Positions 1-8,825 of a stretch of DNA of 64,000 nucleotides are shown one piece after another. The notes beneath the pieces were generated by a model. It had not been told where the DNA came from and made no database searches. It saw nothing but the letters and a program-made list of their open reading frames with translations. The stretch comes from Persicitalea sp964500445. GTDB lineage: Bacteria > Bacteroidota > Bacteroidia > Cytophagales > Spirosomataceae. The stretch's first letter is position 1; each line of letters starts with the position of its first letter. The translations under genes were made by a program, and so were the position numbers. Location: assembly GCA_964500445.1 (NCBI GenBank), contig CAZCOG010000018.1, positions 41,047-105,046 of the forward strand. Reading direction: 5' to 3'.

Positions 1-481
1 TTGCGGGTATTTTTCCCAGGCCCGACGGAGGCAGGTTTCTATCCGATTCAGCCAAAGGTACTACGCCCACGGCTACGGTCTTTACGGGCAGTAGCTCCCG
101 GATCAGGGAACCACCCATGAACGTGACATCGTGGACCATTAAGTCGAAGGGCCACTCTGCGTAAATGGCCGTTAGATCTTCGACGAACTCCGGACCGCGC
201 AACAGGAATACCTGGTTGATGTCGAAGCGTAGTCGGGCCACCGCACCGCGAATCTTCGACCGATTTGGGAAGAGCCTGTCAAGGTTTTCCTGATTCACAG
301 TTTGCGCTTTGACAAACGGATAATGATGCAGGCCGAGCCTGGTGACTTTCTCACCGTAATGCCCGCCTACGTACCAGCGGACATCGTGACCAAGTTCACT
401 AAGGTGCTTTGCCAGCGAAGTGAGGGGACTGAAATGCCCGTCCATGGGCATGGTAGCGAAAAGAATGTTTTGTTTTTTCAT
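1..481 (-). CDS. Glycosyltransferase, GT-B / UDP-glucuronosyltransferase-like, N-terminal part
   Basis: The gene starts with ATG at 481 and runs off the left edge, so only about 160 N-terminal residues are visible. They begin MKKQNILFATMPMDGHFSPL, the usual opening of GT1/MGT-type glycosyltransferases: a first beta strand, then a G-H-x-x-P-like turn. This is followed by a Rossmann-like alternation with segments such as LAKHLSELGHDVRWY and DLMVHDVTFMGG. Such enzymes move a sugar from an NDP-sugar to a small lipophilic acceptor in the cytoplasm. The C-terminal donor-binding half is outside the window, so donor and acceptor cannot be judged. The start lies in the context AAAAGCCATGAAA, shared with many genes here. 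A hairpin at 587-610 separates it from the upstream lipoprotein gene. Confidence 0.8.
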   Translation of the reverse strand, partial: MKKQNILFATMPMDGHFSPLTSLAKHLSELGHDVRWYVGGHYGEKVTRLGLHHYPFVKAQTVNQENLDRLFPNRSKIRGAVARLRFDINQVFLLRGPEFVEDLTAIYAEWPFDLMVHDVTFMGGSLIRELLPVKTVAVGVVPLAESDRNLPPSGLGKIPA

Positions 482-586
482 GGCTTTTTAGTTTTAATAG
501 TTATCGTTTCGGTCTGGCGACTGAATTTGTCATTACAAAATTGGTCGTTGTACTCAGGGTACCCAATGGTTAGATTCGTGAAACGG

Positions 587-610
587 AAAAAGCCGCTGAT
601 GAAGCGGCTT
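587..610 (-). terminator. Intrinsic terminator of the 182-residue lipoprotein gene
   Basis: Read on the minus strand it is an 8-bp stem, AAGCCGCT with AGCGGCTT, followed at once by TTTTCCGTTT. It lies about 20 bases beyond the stop codon at 630. Near-identical hairpins occur at 1466-1492 and 18541-18564. Confidence 0.75.
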
Positions 611-629
611 GAAGTGGAAAAATTGGTTT

Positions 630-1178
630 TTACCAGTTTGTGGGTTTGAAAAAATCGCTGGCGCTGTCGTCAGCACTGCGATCAAATTTGGTAACCAGGT
701 ACTTTTGCCCGTCGCGGGTTTCAATGTCCCAATACAGCTCGAATACTTGTTTCTGAACTTCCGAACTAGTCATGGGCCGGTCGAAACCGCTGCGAGTGCC
801 ACACGCCCCGCTGTATGCACCCCGATACTTACCCGACGTGCCGGTGACCGTCAATACATCGCCGTTTACTGTCACCCGGCCTTTTACGTAGGTGAACGCG
901 TGTGAGTGACAGTAGCCGTCGAAGGTGTGGAAATACAGAAATAACTCAGCCTGACCATCCTTGGTGATATTCAAAGCCCGTGAGCTTTCGTAGCCCTTTC
1001 CCAAATCCCGCCCGTCGTAGGTGAAGAAGTTGGTCATCGAGAAGGTGCCTTTTAGCCACTTGCCTACCAGTTCGGGAGGAATGCTGCTACTACCGCTGCC
1101 GTCCGGGGCGACATCGGTTTTGGTCGTACAGTTTACGCAGGAGAGCGCGAGTGCACATAAGAGAAATACTGTTTTCAT
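630..1178 (-). CDS. Putative lipoprotein, unknown function
   Basis: The 182-residue product starts with a hydrophobic signal segment followed by ALSC/CVNC, fitting an SPII lipoprotein signal with lipidation at one of the two cysteines. After a Ser/Gly-rich linker comes a compact domain with P-P-E-L-V-G-K-W near residue 35 and several Thr/Gly beta segments, the look of lipocalin-like 'GKW' lipoproteins of Bacteroidota. I recognise no catalytic motif. It probably sits at the inner face of the outer membrane. The start follows an A-run (AAAAAAAGCCATGAAA). It is a single gene with a clear downstream terminator. Confidence 0.75.
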   Translation of the reverse strand: MKTVFLLCALALSCVNCTTKTDVAPDGSGSSSIPPELVGKWLKGTFSMTNFFTYDGRDLGKGYESSRALNITKDGQAELFLYFHTFDGYCHSHAFTYVKGRVTVNGDVLTVTGTSGKYRGAYSGACGTRSGFDRPMTSSEVQKQVFELYWDIETRDGQKYLVTKFDRSADDSASDFFKPTNW

Positions 1179-1572
1179 GGCTTTTTTTATTGTTTTTGGT
1201 TGCTTACTGAGAGCAAAAATGGGATGTTCAGACGCAGAAGCCCAGTCCCGGTTCGATGGAACGGTAAAGCAGAGCGGTGAAACGCCGAAAGGAGCGGTCC
1301 AGACGAACTGGATCGGCCGAGCCTGCGCCCATGAAATAGGTAGAATTTACAACCAGACAGGCATTTTGCGAGCTAAGTACAATTGTGTGGTTTTGATTAT
1401 CCGATTCGTCAGGTTTTTGTTCCATGAAACTATCGGAAGAGGAGTGAAGCGACCCGACCAAACGGAAAAAGCCGCTTCATTAGCGGCTTTTCCAGGTAAG
1501 ATAGATACGTAGGATATATAGTCGGTGCAGAGATGGCCAGTCCGATGGTTTGCCAGTCCGACCGTGCCCCAG
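1179..1572. other. Intergenic stretch without a supported gene
   Basis: This holds the terminator at 1466-1492 and the leader of the lipoprotein gene at 1178. A 77-codon minus-strand frame (1228-1461) and part of a longer plus-strand frame are open, but neither has a convincing start context, recognisable motif or terminator of its own. No TAnnTTTG box was found upstream of 1178. Confidence 0.5.
1466..1492 (-). terminator. Intrinsic terminator of the PKD lipoprotein gene
   Basis: On the minus strand the stem AAGCCGCT...AGCGGCTT is followed by TTTTTCCGTTT. It lies about 80 bases past the stop at 1573. The 3' side (GCGGCTTTTTCCGTTT) is identical to that of the terminator at 587-610. Confidence 0.75.
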
Positions 1573-3090
1573 TTACTTCTCGACGAGCACGTTGTCCTGT
1601 GCATTTGATTCGAAAGTGTTGGCAGTGGTCAGATCGGCATTGGCCGAGGAGCCGTAACCCACCATGACCCCGTAGCCGCCGCTGCCGCTGATCTGAGTAT
1701 TCTTGATGGTCATGGTAGCTTTGGTACCCCAGATCGCGATGTTGGCTTTCTTGGCCGATACGATGATGTTGCCACCCGCATTGCGTACCTCGGCGTTTTC
1801 CAGGATAGTTTTCGGGTCGGCCGAGTAGCAGATGATTCCGCGCCAGTAAGCCGCCGAGCCATCGGCGCTGGTGAAAATTACTTTGTCTTTCGTGGTACCT
1901 TTGGCTGAAAGGTACCCGCTGGTATTAATGCGAATCACCGCGTCGCGGTTCATTTCCAGGATTACGCCGGGATTGAGTTTCCAACCTGTATTAATAGTCA
2001 GCTCACCGTTGATGCGGTAGGGGGCTTTGTCGGCGAAGCCCGCCCAGGTAATCTCCGTGCCGTTTTTAAGATTGGAAGACGTTACCTCTACTACGTTGCG
2101 GCCGTTGTTGCCTTTGAAGGTCGAGAAATAGTCCAGTTTTTCGACGTTAGCGGCGTCGAGCAGAATACCAGCTTCGGTGTTGTTACGGAAACCATTCTCG
2201 GCGAACTCGCGCAGGATGCCGCCTTCGTAGACATAAATTCCGTAGCCATCGTTGTCAGTGAAGGCGGTGTTTTTGATGGCCATCTGCGCCTTGCTACCGC
2301 CCGAGAAGAACAGAGCCGCTTTGGTCGTGCTGTACATGGTACGACTACCCGTGTGGCTCACCTCCGCGTACTCCATCACGTTGGCGTTACTACCCGAGTA
2401 CAGCGCGATGCCCACCCAGTACCCTTTGGTTTTCTGCACACCCACAAACTTGATTTTGTTGTTAGCTTCGCCCTTAGCGATGAGCAACCCACCGTTATCA
2501 TTCACATTCATACGCACATCACGCTCGAAGGCAATCACGACGCCGGGATTGATGGTCAGCTCGTGGTTTACGTCGATGTTCTTGGTCACGATGTAGTCGG
2601 GCAGGTCGGGATTGGCAATGCGGTCCACGAGGGTAGTTTTGACCGTAATATTGGCGCTGATCGCCAGGGGTTCGGCTACCGAAGCGGTTACCAGTACCTT
2701 GTCGGTGGCTTTGCCATTGGGGCTGGTCGCGGTCAATTCCAGTTCGTACTCGCCCACTTCGTCGGGCTTGAAAGTAGGCTTTGCTGATGTGGCGTCGGAA
2801 AGCGTAACGGTACTCTTGGCGGGTTTGCGGAGCAGCGCCCATTGGTAAGTAAGGGGCTTGCTCTCGCTGTCGGTCGAGCCTGATCCGTCGAGTGTGACCA
2901 ATTGCCCTACCTGCACCGTCTGGTCGGCACCGGCCCTGGCAGTAACGGCACCGGAAGGCGTAACTTCTTCGGGTTTTTCCTTACAAGCAGTGGTGAGGAA
3001 AAGCCCGGTCATGAGCATCAGCAGCCAGCGATTAACACTGGTGGTAAAACGGACATTGCTGATTGGAGAGATTTGTTTTTTTGTTTTCAT
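1573..3090 (-). CDS. PKD-domain lipoprotein with right-handed beta-helix repeats
   Basis: The 505-residue product has an N-terminal signal with lipobox FLTTAC at about residues 31-36. A PKD-like domain follows at about 52-137 (AGADQTVQVGQLVTLDGSGS, then Y-x-W and V-G-E-Y-x-L-x-L-T-A). The rest is a parallel beta-helix-like region with repeated units such as I-x-P-G-V-x-(I/L)-x-(F/M)-x-R-D, N-N-x-I-K-F and A-x-I-x-N-T. Two large repeats are visible, near residues 165-330 and 345-500. Such proteins are usually surface-exposed and bind carbohydrate or other cell-surface partners. No catalytic acid cluster is recognisable, so an enzymatic role is not claimed. A -7 box lies at 3150-3157 and a terminator at 1466-1492. 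Confidence 0.85.
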   Translation of the reverse strand: MKTKKQISPISNVRFTTSVNRWLLMLMTGLFLTTACKEKPEEVTPSGAVTARAGADQTVQVGQLVTLDGSGSTDSESKPLTYQWALLRKPAKSTVTLSDATSAKPTFKPDEVGEYELELTATSPNGKATDKVLVTASVAEPLAISANITVKTTLVDRIANPDLPDYIVTKNIDVNHELTINPGVVIAFERDVRMNVNDNGGLLIAKGEANNKIKFVGVQKTKGYWVGIALYSGSNANVMEYAEVSHTGSRTMYSTTKAALFFSGGSKAQMAIKNTAFTDNDGYGIYVYEGGILREFAENGFRNNTEAGILLDAANVEKLDYFSTFKGNNGRNVVEVTSSNLKNGTEITWAGFADKAPYRINGELTINTGWKLNPGVILEMNRDAVIRINTSGYLSAKGTTKDKVIFTSADGSAAYWRGIICYSADPKTILENAEVRNAGGNIIVSAKKANIAIWGTKATMTIKNTQISGSGGYGVMVGYGSSANADLTTANTFESNAQDNVLVEK

Positions 3091-3149
3091 GGCTACAATA
3101 AATTGGTTCGGGATGGTCCCGGATGTTATAGATTGGGTTTAATTTTTTC

Positions 3150-3157
3150 CAAAAGTA
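3150..3157 (-). promoter_or_regulatory. Candidate -7 promoter element TACTTTTG
   Basis: On the minus strand this is a perfect match to the Bacteroidota -7 consensus TAnnTTTG, about 60 bases upstream of the ATG at 3090. No clear TTG -33 element was seen at the expected distance. Confidence 0.45.
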
Positions 3158-3251
3158 GAGGCCTGCATTCGGCTGGAAAGTCATAAGCCGGATGAAGCGT
3201 TAGAAAGGGTATTTGAACTGGGGCAAATCCTGTCTTGACTGGTGCCGCCAC

Positions 3252-4247
3252 CTACCGCACAAAATCCAGCACTGCCCTTGTGAACTTATCGGTTTCGGTA
3301 ATGAATGGCTCATGCCAGGATTCGGCGAAACGTACTTCGGTCACGGGGGCATTGGTCAGCATTGCCTTGGTCGCCTCACCTACTTCCACCGGTACCACGC
3401 CATCCTTTACACCCCAAAACAGACCGACCGGAATACGAATGTCTTTCAGCAGCGGACCTTTCTCAAACCGCCGACTCTCGACGTTTCCGTAGTAGCTATA
3501 TGCCTTCCCGTGCGTAAACTGCGCCAGGGCGGTATTGGGGGAATTGAAAGCGTAGTCGATCAGGTACTTGCCATCATCGTAGAGCGATACGGGATTGCCG
3601 CCCAGCTTGTACATCCAGCGGTAGATGGGCTCCCATTCGATGGTAGCCGCATTTTCGGGCGTAACCGGATGCGCCAGCAGGTAGTTCTCGGCTTCTGTGT
3701 TGCCTTGCTTTTGGGCTTCGCGCAATGCCCACTCCCGCACCGCTGCCAGCCAGTTGGCAAAGGAAAACATGCCGTTGACCACCATCAGCCCGGCTACCTC
3801 TTGGTTGTTGCCCGTGGTAAGGTACTGCCAGGAAAGTTCGACACCGAAGCTGTGGGCCAACACGTATATTTCTGCGCCGGGATACTGCTTTTTCAAAAGC
3901 TTTATGACATACCCCATATCCTCGCTGAACTGCGCATAGCGCAGGGTACCTTCGTCCACTTTTCCTGAAGAAGCCCCGGCAACGCGCTGATCCCAGTAAG
4001 CTACCATGGCTTCGGTTTCCAGTCCTTTGAGGTAATAGCGGTAGCACATGGCACAGTCGCCCGGGCCGCCGTGGACGTACAGGATGATTTTGTCGGGCTG
4101 GCGATTGCCCTTTATCCAGATGGGCATATCGGCTCCTTTGTTCCGCAAAAACAGGGTGTTGTTTTCGACGGGTTGCGGATCGCGGTCGCCGCAGGCCAGC
4201 AGCAGTAGCAGACTGGCTAGCGAGAGGTAGTTAAGAATTGCTTTCAT
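3252..4247 (-). CDS. Alpha/beta hydrolase lipoprotein, proline iminopeptidase-like (S33)
   Basis: The start was set at 4247, where MKAILNYLSLASLLLLLAC forms a clean SPII signal and the ATG overlaps the previous gene's TGA (ATGA). The mature part has HGGPG (oxyanion turn), the nucleophile elbow A-H-S-F-G, the acid in G-V-K-D-G and the histidine in S-W-H-E-P-F. This order is typical of alpha/beta hydrolases, and HGGPG is typical of proline iminopeptidase relatives. At 331 residues it has the usual family length plus a lipid anchor. It is the last gene of a three-gene run starting at 6098. The substrate is unknown; an aminopeptidase or small-ester hydrolase in the periplasm is inference. Confidence 0.85.
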   Translation of the reverse strand: MKAILNYLSLASLLLLLACGDRDPQPVENNTLFLRNKGADMPIWIKGNRQPDKIILYVHGGPGDCAMCYRYYLKGLETEAMVAYWDQRVAGASSGKVDEGTLRYAQFSEDMGYVIKLLKKQYPGAEIYVLAHSFGVELSWQYLTTGNNQEVAGLMVVNGMFSFANWLAAVREWALREAQKQGNTEAENYLLAHPVTPENAATIEWEPIYRWMYKLGGNPVSLYDDGKYLIDYAFNSPNTALAQFTHGKAYSYYGNVESRRFEKGPLLKDIRIPVGLFWGVKDGVVPVEVGEATKAMLTNAPVTEVRFAESWHEPFITETDKFTRAVLDFVR

Positions 4248-4807
4248 CGTTTTTTGAGAGGAATGATTGTGCCCGCTTCCAAGCTGAATCGCATGAGTGT
4301 AGAGGTATTGTAGGGGCGTTGCTGCATCACGTTCAGGCGGGTGTACCACGCCAGGGGTATCTGCCGCCGTACAGACAGGTCTTTTCCTATTCCCACGAAA
4401 ACCGTCGGGAGAAAGGCATTACCGCCCGCCCAACGTACCCGTTGCAGCTCACCGGAATTGTCGGGGGTGTAGGTGGTACCTTCCAGGAAATATTGGAAGG
4501 AAGCAGGGGCCAGGCCCGCCTCGAAAATACCCCCGCGCCGGCTTGTACGGCGGTAGGTTAGTTCGGGAAAAAACACCAGCCCGACGTGGTTTTGCGGATG
4601 ACGGTACACGGCCAGGGCCGGTGCCACCAGCAGTTGCTTGCGGGCCTGGTTGCGTTCTTTTACGAAGCTTCGCAGCGACCATTCGCGGGCTACCTTTAAC
4701 CCGTAGTGGGTGACGGTCTCGCCATAGTACCCTACCCGCAGTGACTGCGCCCGCGGGGAATGCAGACTGAGTACTAGTAGCCCAAAAAGAATCAATAAAG
4801 TTTTCAT
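4244..4807 (-). CDS. Secreted or outer-membrane protein, unknown
   Basis: The product is 187 residues with signal peptide MKTLLILFGLLVLSLHSPRAQS; the start at 4807 was chosen because it begins exactly at this signal. The mature part alternates polar and hydrophobic residues (GLVFFPELTYRR, FLPTVFVGIG, AWYTRLNVM) and ends in a strand-like segment. This suggests a small outer-membrane or periplasmic beta-barrel. I recognise no family. Its stop overlaps the start of the hydrolase gene by four bases, so the two are probably translated together. The gap to the upstream lipoprotein gene is only 28 bases. Confidence 0.7.
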   Translation of the reverse strand: MKTLLILFGLLVLSLHSPRAQSLRVGYYGETVTHYGLKVAREWSLRSFVKERNQARKQLLVAPALAVYRHPQNHVGLVFFPELTYRRTSRRGGIFEAGLAPASFQYFLEGTTYTPDNSGELQRVRWAGGNAFLPTVFVGIGKDLSVRRQIPLAWYTRLNVMQQRPYNTSTLMRFSLEAGTIIPLKKR

Positions 4808-4835
4808 AAATATTTTTTTTGATCCGTTAAAAGTC

Positions 4836-6098
4836 TCATTGTATTCGCCGCATTCGGAAAACGCCTTTGACACTAGCCGTGCCCATGACATCCGGAGGCG
4901 TGGAAGGTCTGACCCAGCCGGCGGGCTCTACGGTAAAGGTACCCAGCAGCCAACTTGGGTTCGAGCCGTCCACTATGAGGGAGCCGCCGCTCACGATGCC
5001 CTTTCCGTAGATGTGCTGGTAGATCATCGGCCCCTGCAATAGATTGAAGGCCACGTCGGTACTTTTCGTCCAGCGAAACACGCCTTCGGGTGCTCCTTTC
5101 CACATAACCGAGGCCGATTCGGTACCTATTTTGCCGGTGGCTACATTCTGGGTATTGTTGAGGTTGGCCCCGCCGGGGTAGGTTTGCCAGCCACCGCCGT
5201 CCACCTGCACCGAAATACCCTCCGGGGCTACATAGACATTGGACACCAGTCGCAGATCCCGGTACACTTTGCCGTCGATGGTTTCAGTTTTATTCAGAAA
5301 AACAGTGATAGCGACGGGGTTCCTGGCCGGGATGTGGTTGGGCGCCTGGTACATATTCATGTTGCTGCTCTTCATGCTTTTCAGGCTACCTTCTCCTTCT
5401 ACCTTCCAGGACTCAATGTATTTATTATCAAGTAGGTTGTCTAGTGGAACTAATAACTCATCATCTGAACCAGGAGATGCCTCCACGTGTACCTGTACCA
5501 TAAGATTAAGTTGTCCGCCCGGATCGATAAAACCACCTCTGAGTGGGGACAGGTATACATTTTGGAAAAGGCTCCAGTCGCTGAAATGCGTTGTGCCAAT
5601 GGTGACGGTGTGGGCGGTGGTGTCGATGCTTTTCAGGGACGGCGATTGCCAGCTGCCTTTCTCGTTTTGGTAGGCTACCCGCAAGAATTCCGGTGCCGAC
5701 CCGTTCACGTCCTGTTCATCGTACTGGAAAGTAAGCGTAGCGGGCTTGGCGAAGGTGAGGCCGTGGGGCGTGAGTCGGAACGCTTGCCCCGTACCCGAGG
5801 GGCATTGGTTCGTGAGGGGCTGTACAGAGATGGTTTTGTTCTCGGTCAAGGCTCCGGCGGGAATCGAAATCCTGATTCGCTGGTCGGCTGACTGGATGGA
5901 GCCGCCCGCCGGACCGATGGTGGCGGTAAGCGGGGTACCTTCGGGGGTACCTACCGGCGTGACGGCTCCGGTGACAGGGGTAGTCGGGGTACCCGAGTTG
6001 TCGTCGGGCGCAGGAGTGACAGGCGCCTTGTCGGGGTCACAGGAGAAGCAGAATGCGGCCAGCGCCAGGCCGAGCATTAGGTTGAATGATTTTTTCAT
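4836..6098 (-). CDS. Lipoprotein with ZU5-like domain
   Basis: The start at 6098 gives MKKSFNLMLGLALAAFCFSC, a textbook lipobox, in the context TTAGCCATGAAA. After a Pro/Thr-rich linker (about residues 21-52) comes a ZU5-like module: I-G-P-A-G-G-S-I, I-S-I-P-A-G-A-L, L-T-P-H-G-L-T-F-x-K-P-A-T-L-T-F, ending in T-T-H-F-S-D-W-S. This pattern is common in Bacteroidota surface lipoproteins. The remaining 250 residues are beta-rich and unassigned. It is the first gene of a three-gene unit with the barrel-like protein and the S33-like hydrolase, which suggests a shared envelope role. Confidence 0.8.
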   Translation of the reverse strand: MKKSFNLMLGLALAAFCFSCDPDKAPVTPAPDDNSGTPTTPVTGAVTPVGTPEGTPLTATIGPAGGSIQSADQRIRISIPAGALTENKTISVQPLTNQCPSGTGQAFRLTPHGLTFAKPATLTFQYDEQDVNGSAPEFLRVAYQNEKGSWQSPSLKSIDTTAHTVTIGTTHFSDWSLFQNVYLSPLRGGFIDPGGQLNLMVQVHVEASPGSDDELLVPLDNLLDNKYIESWKVEGEGSLKSMKSSNMNMYQAPNHIPARNPVAITVFLNKTETIDGKVYRDLRLVSNVYVAPEGISVQVDGGGWQTYPGGANLNNTQNVATGKIGTESASVMWKGAPEGVFRWTKSTDVAFNLLQGPMIYQHIYGKGIVSGGSLIVDGSNPSWLLGTFTVEPAGWVRPSTPPDVMGTASVKGVFRMRRIQ

Positions 6099-6199
6099 GG
6101 CTAAGTTTGGGTTGTTTTGATAGCCCAAAATTGCGGGATACCCTAAACATGGCCAGCGGAGAGTTTTTTGAAACGTCAAAATCGGCATTTGAAACGGAA

Positions 6200-6751
6200 T
6201 TATTCCGATTTGCCTCCGGGGATTCGATACCTAATCACTCGGGCCAGCAAAGCCAAAGTTCCGAACAGAATTTTCTGCACCACAGGACCGGGCTTGGCCA
6301 AGCGAAATTCCGTCCAGTACCGGCGCGCCAGCAAGGCCGTAGGCAGCAGGGAAGGAGTACCGGATATGGACTTGCTATCATTAGCCAGTCCGAAGGCCGT
6401 TTCAAAGAAGTATTCCGTACCCAGGGCTGGGCTTACCTGCCAGTTAACCACCGTGTCGGTAGCCGAGTCATTCCACATGGCGTGAACCGTGTTTTGTGGG
6501 ATATGCAGATGACCGCCCTCGTGGAAAATTTTTAATTCGCCTTCAATCCGCACGGTCAGTTCCCCGGCCAGTACGGTAAAGTCCTCAACCTGCTGCGGGT
6601 GAAAATGGGCAGGAGGCTGACTGCTGCCCGCCCGGAGAGTGGATTCCATCTCGAGCAATCGCCCGGCGGTGTCGCGGCTGGTGCGGATGAACCGGATCGT
6701 CTGTCCGGTTTTTATGTTTCGGATAATCTTATCTGGGTAGGCCATGACCAT
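6200..6751 (-). CDS. Cupin-domain protein
   Basis: A single conserved-barrel cupin of about 183 residues. The metal-site motifs are visible: P-A-H-F-H-P-x-x-x-E (two His and the Glu) near residues 45-55, and H-I-P-x-N-T-V-H-x-M-W (last His) near 85-90. A C-terminal helix pair rich in hydrophobic residues follows and may contact the membrane. I chose the ATG at 6751 because the segment YPDKIIRNIKTGQTIRFIRT just after it looks like the natural beginning of this family. The frame stays open upstream to 6889, and that longer start cannot be excluded. The function is unknown; such cupins may bind or oxidise small molecules. Confidence 0.7.
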   Translation of the reverse strand: MVMAYPDKIIRNIKTGQTIRFIRTSRDTAGRLLEMESTLRAGSSQPPAHFHPQQVEDFTVLAGELTVRIEGELKIFHEGGHLHIPQNTVHAMWNDSATDTVVNWQVSPALGTEYFFETAFGLANDSKSISGTPSLLPTALLARRYWTEFRLAKPGPVVQKILFGTLALLARVIRYRIPGGKSE

Positions 6752-6955
6752 TGAAAGATAGTAAAGTGCGTCAGCAGACATAAAGCCAGGCTGCTGCGCA
6801 CTGATGGAAAGGGGGATTTCTTTATGGGACAGACCCAGTACTTGAAGGCGAGATTCTGTCATTCCAGCACCGTTGGAATCGGATTTCAATACCCTATGCT
6901 CATGAGCCCACTCGAAAAAAATTGATTTCCGCGCTGGCCGGGATCTTCTGTATTG

Positions 6956-6985
6956 AGGTACTTTCCGGCGCGCCGGAAAGTACCT
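6956..6985. repeat. Perfect 30-bp palindrome
   Basis: The left arm AGGTACTTTCCGGCG is followed directly by its exact reverse complement, with no spacer. It begins 31 bases beyond the stop codon of the CPBP gene (7017). No T-run follows on either strand, so it is not a classical intrinsic terminator, although the RNA could fold into a strong hairpin. Confidence 0.9.
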
Positions 6986-7016
6986 TGCTTATGGTGGACA
7001 TTATTTTGGCACAACG

Positions 7017-7763
7017 TCACATTCCCCCAGTGTTCACAAGACCCAGCGAAATGGCCACGAAGACAGGCCCATTCATGAGGCCGTGCATCACAATTCCCGT
7101 GGTAGTGTTGCGGGTTTGCTGGAATACAAAGGGGACGATCAGGAAGGCGGGGGCGGCCATTATCACCATGCTCCAGCCGAACGGCAGGTGAAACAAAGCC
7201 CAGAAGGCGCCGTTTACCAGCCAGGCATATAGGCCCAGTCTTGGGATCTGACGTTGTAGTATGTACCCCCGCCAAAGGCATTCCTCACCCACGATATTAA
7301 AGAAAAACATGACTGCCCAGGCCAGGAGGAGCCAACGTTCGTTACCCACGAATGGTGGAAAAGAAAGAGCTGGTGGCGTCATGGAGAGGGGCGGAAAATT
7401 CGCGTAACGATTGAGAATATACGCAATTCCGACGATCAGTCCCATGCCCGCAAATATGCCCCCCAGTCCCAGCAGGCTATACCGCCAGTCGCGGCGGCTG
7501 AGCGGTCGCAGGCCTAAAGCTTGCCGCAGCCCGGCCCAGGTAGTGAATCGCGACTGCGCCCAAGCCAGCCCTATGGCCAGCAGCAGCATGGGCTTGAAGA
7601 TGAAGGTGCCGCCGATAAACCAACTCAGGGCTGGATGCAACTCCTGGCCATCGCGCAAGTAGGGAAGCACGTAGGTGACGATGCTAAAAAGAAGCAGAGT
7701 AAACAGGCCGAACAGAACGGATGAATGGAATAAACTCAGGGAAGGATTCGCTGCGGTTTTCAT
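7017..7763 (-). CDS. CPBP family intramembrane metalloprotease
   Basis: The start at 7763 (ATGAAAACC) precedes a polytopic membrane protein of 248 residues with about seven hydrophobic segments. The CPBP (Abi) motifs are present: motif 1 G-E-E-C-L-W-R-G-Y (the EExxxR form), motif 2 F-W-A-L-F-H, and motif 3 H-G-L-M-N-G. In this family the glutamates and histidines form a membrane-embedded protease site. Substrates range from prenylated proteins to bacteriocin-related peptides, and nothing nearby identifies one here. It is isolated, with the 30-bp palindrome just downstream. Confidence 0.88.
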   Translation of the reverse strand: MKTAANPSLSLFHSSVLFGLFTLLLFSIVTYVLPYLRDGQELHPALSWFIGGTFIFKPMLLLAIGLAWAQSRFTTWAGLRQALGLRPLSRRDWRYSLLGLGGIFAGMGLIVGIAYILNRYANFPPLSMTPPALSFPPFVGNERWLLLAWAVMFFFNIVGEECLWRGYILQRQIPRLGLYAWLVNGAFWALFHLPFGWSMVIMAAPAFLIVPFVFQQTRNTTTGIVMHGLMNGPVFVAISLGLVNTGGM

Positions 7764-7844
7764 GGTAGTTGGTTGAATTAGTTTCGAGTTTTTTACGGTT
7801 CGCTTTTGTGACACGCCGACGCGACAAACCCCGAATCAGCCCTT

Positions 7845-8825
7845 TCATTTCCTGGCAATTTCAAGCTCAGCCGTCTTGTGCTTGATATCGTTCTTGATTT
7901 TTGGAACCGTTTTCAGATATTCATAAACGGCGCCCACCTCTTTGTCCGACAGCCCCAGTTTGGGCGTCATGGGGTACCTGAGTAGGCTGCCATCGGGCCG
8001 AACCCCTAATTTTACCGCTTTGACGAACTGCTCTTTGGTATATTTCCTGGCGATTCCGGTTTCTTCGTCGAAGGTAAGGTTGGCCGTTATGACAGGTTGC
8101 CCGCCTTCGCCCACCATCTCGATACCCCCGCCATAATAGCCTTTGGTGCGTTCGGTATGTACTTTGTCCTGATCCACCAAATCGCCGGAGTGGCAACCGA
8201 AGCAGTCGCCAATGGCGTCGGCCGTGTACTTGCCCAGGGCCACGGGATCAGTGGTGTCGGGGGGAGCAATCATTCGCTGTGGGTAAGGCAGGGGCTTCAT
8301 CATCGTGTGGGTCAGCAACTTGGACACAATACTCAGTTCAGAGGACTGGGGTTCCTCGGAAGTAGCCTGCACCGGAAAACGGTCCGACCGCAGCCACGCC
8401 ACCACGGATTGTAAATCCTCGTCGGAAATATTGGGGTACTGCGGCATGACGGGCGCGTACGATCCGTCGCGCCGGACACCCGTCCGCAGGAAATAGATCA
8501 ATTCACCATCGGTCCAGTTGCCGATGCCTTTCTCTTTGTCCTGCGTGATGTTTTTAGAATATATTTTCCCGAATAAGGAAGGTACTTCGGCCATGTACTT
8601 TCCTGTCATTTGGTTGCTGTTGTTGGCATGGCATTCCATGCACTGGATCTGGGCAATCACCTCGCCCCGCGCCACACGCTCGGGCGTTACCTGGACCGAA
8701 ATATCGGGAACGGTAGGCTTGTCGTAGGTAGGTACCCCGGTGATGGCGACGTAGGCGCAGAATATCCCAGCTACCAGAACGATACCACCCACGAGGATGC
8801 CTGAAATTTTTAAAATCTTTTTCAT
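7845..8825 (-). CDS. Membrane-anchored diheme cytochrome c
   Basis: The start at 8825 gives MKKILKISGILVGGIVLVAG, an uncleaved membrane anchor or signal. Two c-type heme sites are present: C-M-E-C-H at residues 62-66 and C-F-G-C-H at 208-212. Each is followed by a likely distal methionine in a cytochrome c fold (APVMPQYPN; RYPMTPKLG). The product is 326 residues and has the tandem monoheme architecture of electron carriers that serve periplasmic dehydrogenases. It resembles the cytochrome at 27702-28742 in size and layout. The neighbours do not include its donor or acceptor enzyme. Confidence 0.85.
   Translation of the reverse strand: MKKILKISGILVGGIVLVAGIFCAYVAITGVPTYDKPTVPDISVQVTPERVARGEVIAQIQCMECHANNSNQMTGKYMAEVPSLFGKIYSKNITQDKEKGIGNWTDGELIYFLRTGVRRDGSYAPVMPQYPNISDEDLQSVVAWLRSDRFPVQATSEEPQSSELSIVSKLLTHTMMKPLPYPQRMIAPPDTTDPVALGKYTADAIGDCFGCHSGDLVDQDKVHTERTKGYYGGGIEMVGEGGQPVITANLTFDEETGIARKYTKEQFVKAVKLGVRPDGSLLRYPMTPKLGLSDKEVGAVYEYLKTVPKIKNDIKHKTAELEIARK

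Noticed and set aside
1228..1461. 77-codon minus-strand frame between two lipoprotein genes
   Set aside because: It has no recognisable domain, signal or start context; it is best seen as chance in GC-rich DNA.
6752..6889. N-terminal extension of the cupin gene to the ATG at 6889
   Set aside because: The extra 46 residues do not look like part of a cupin, and the natural family start is near 6751. It remains possible.
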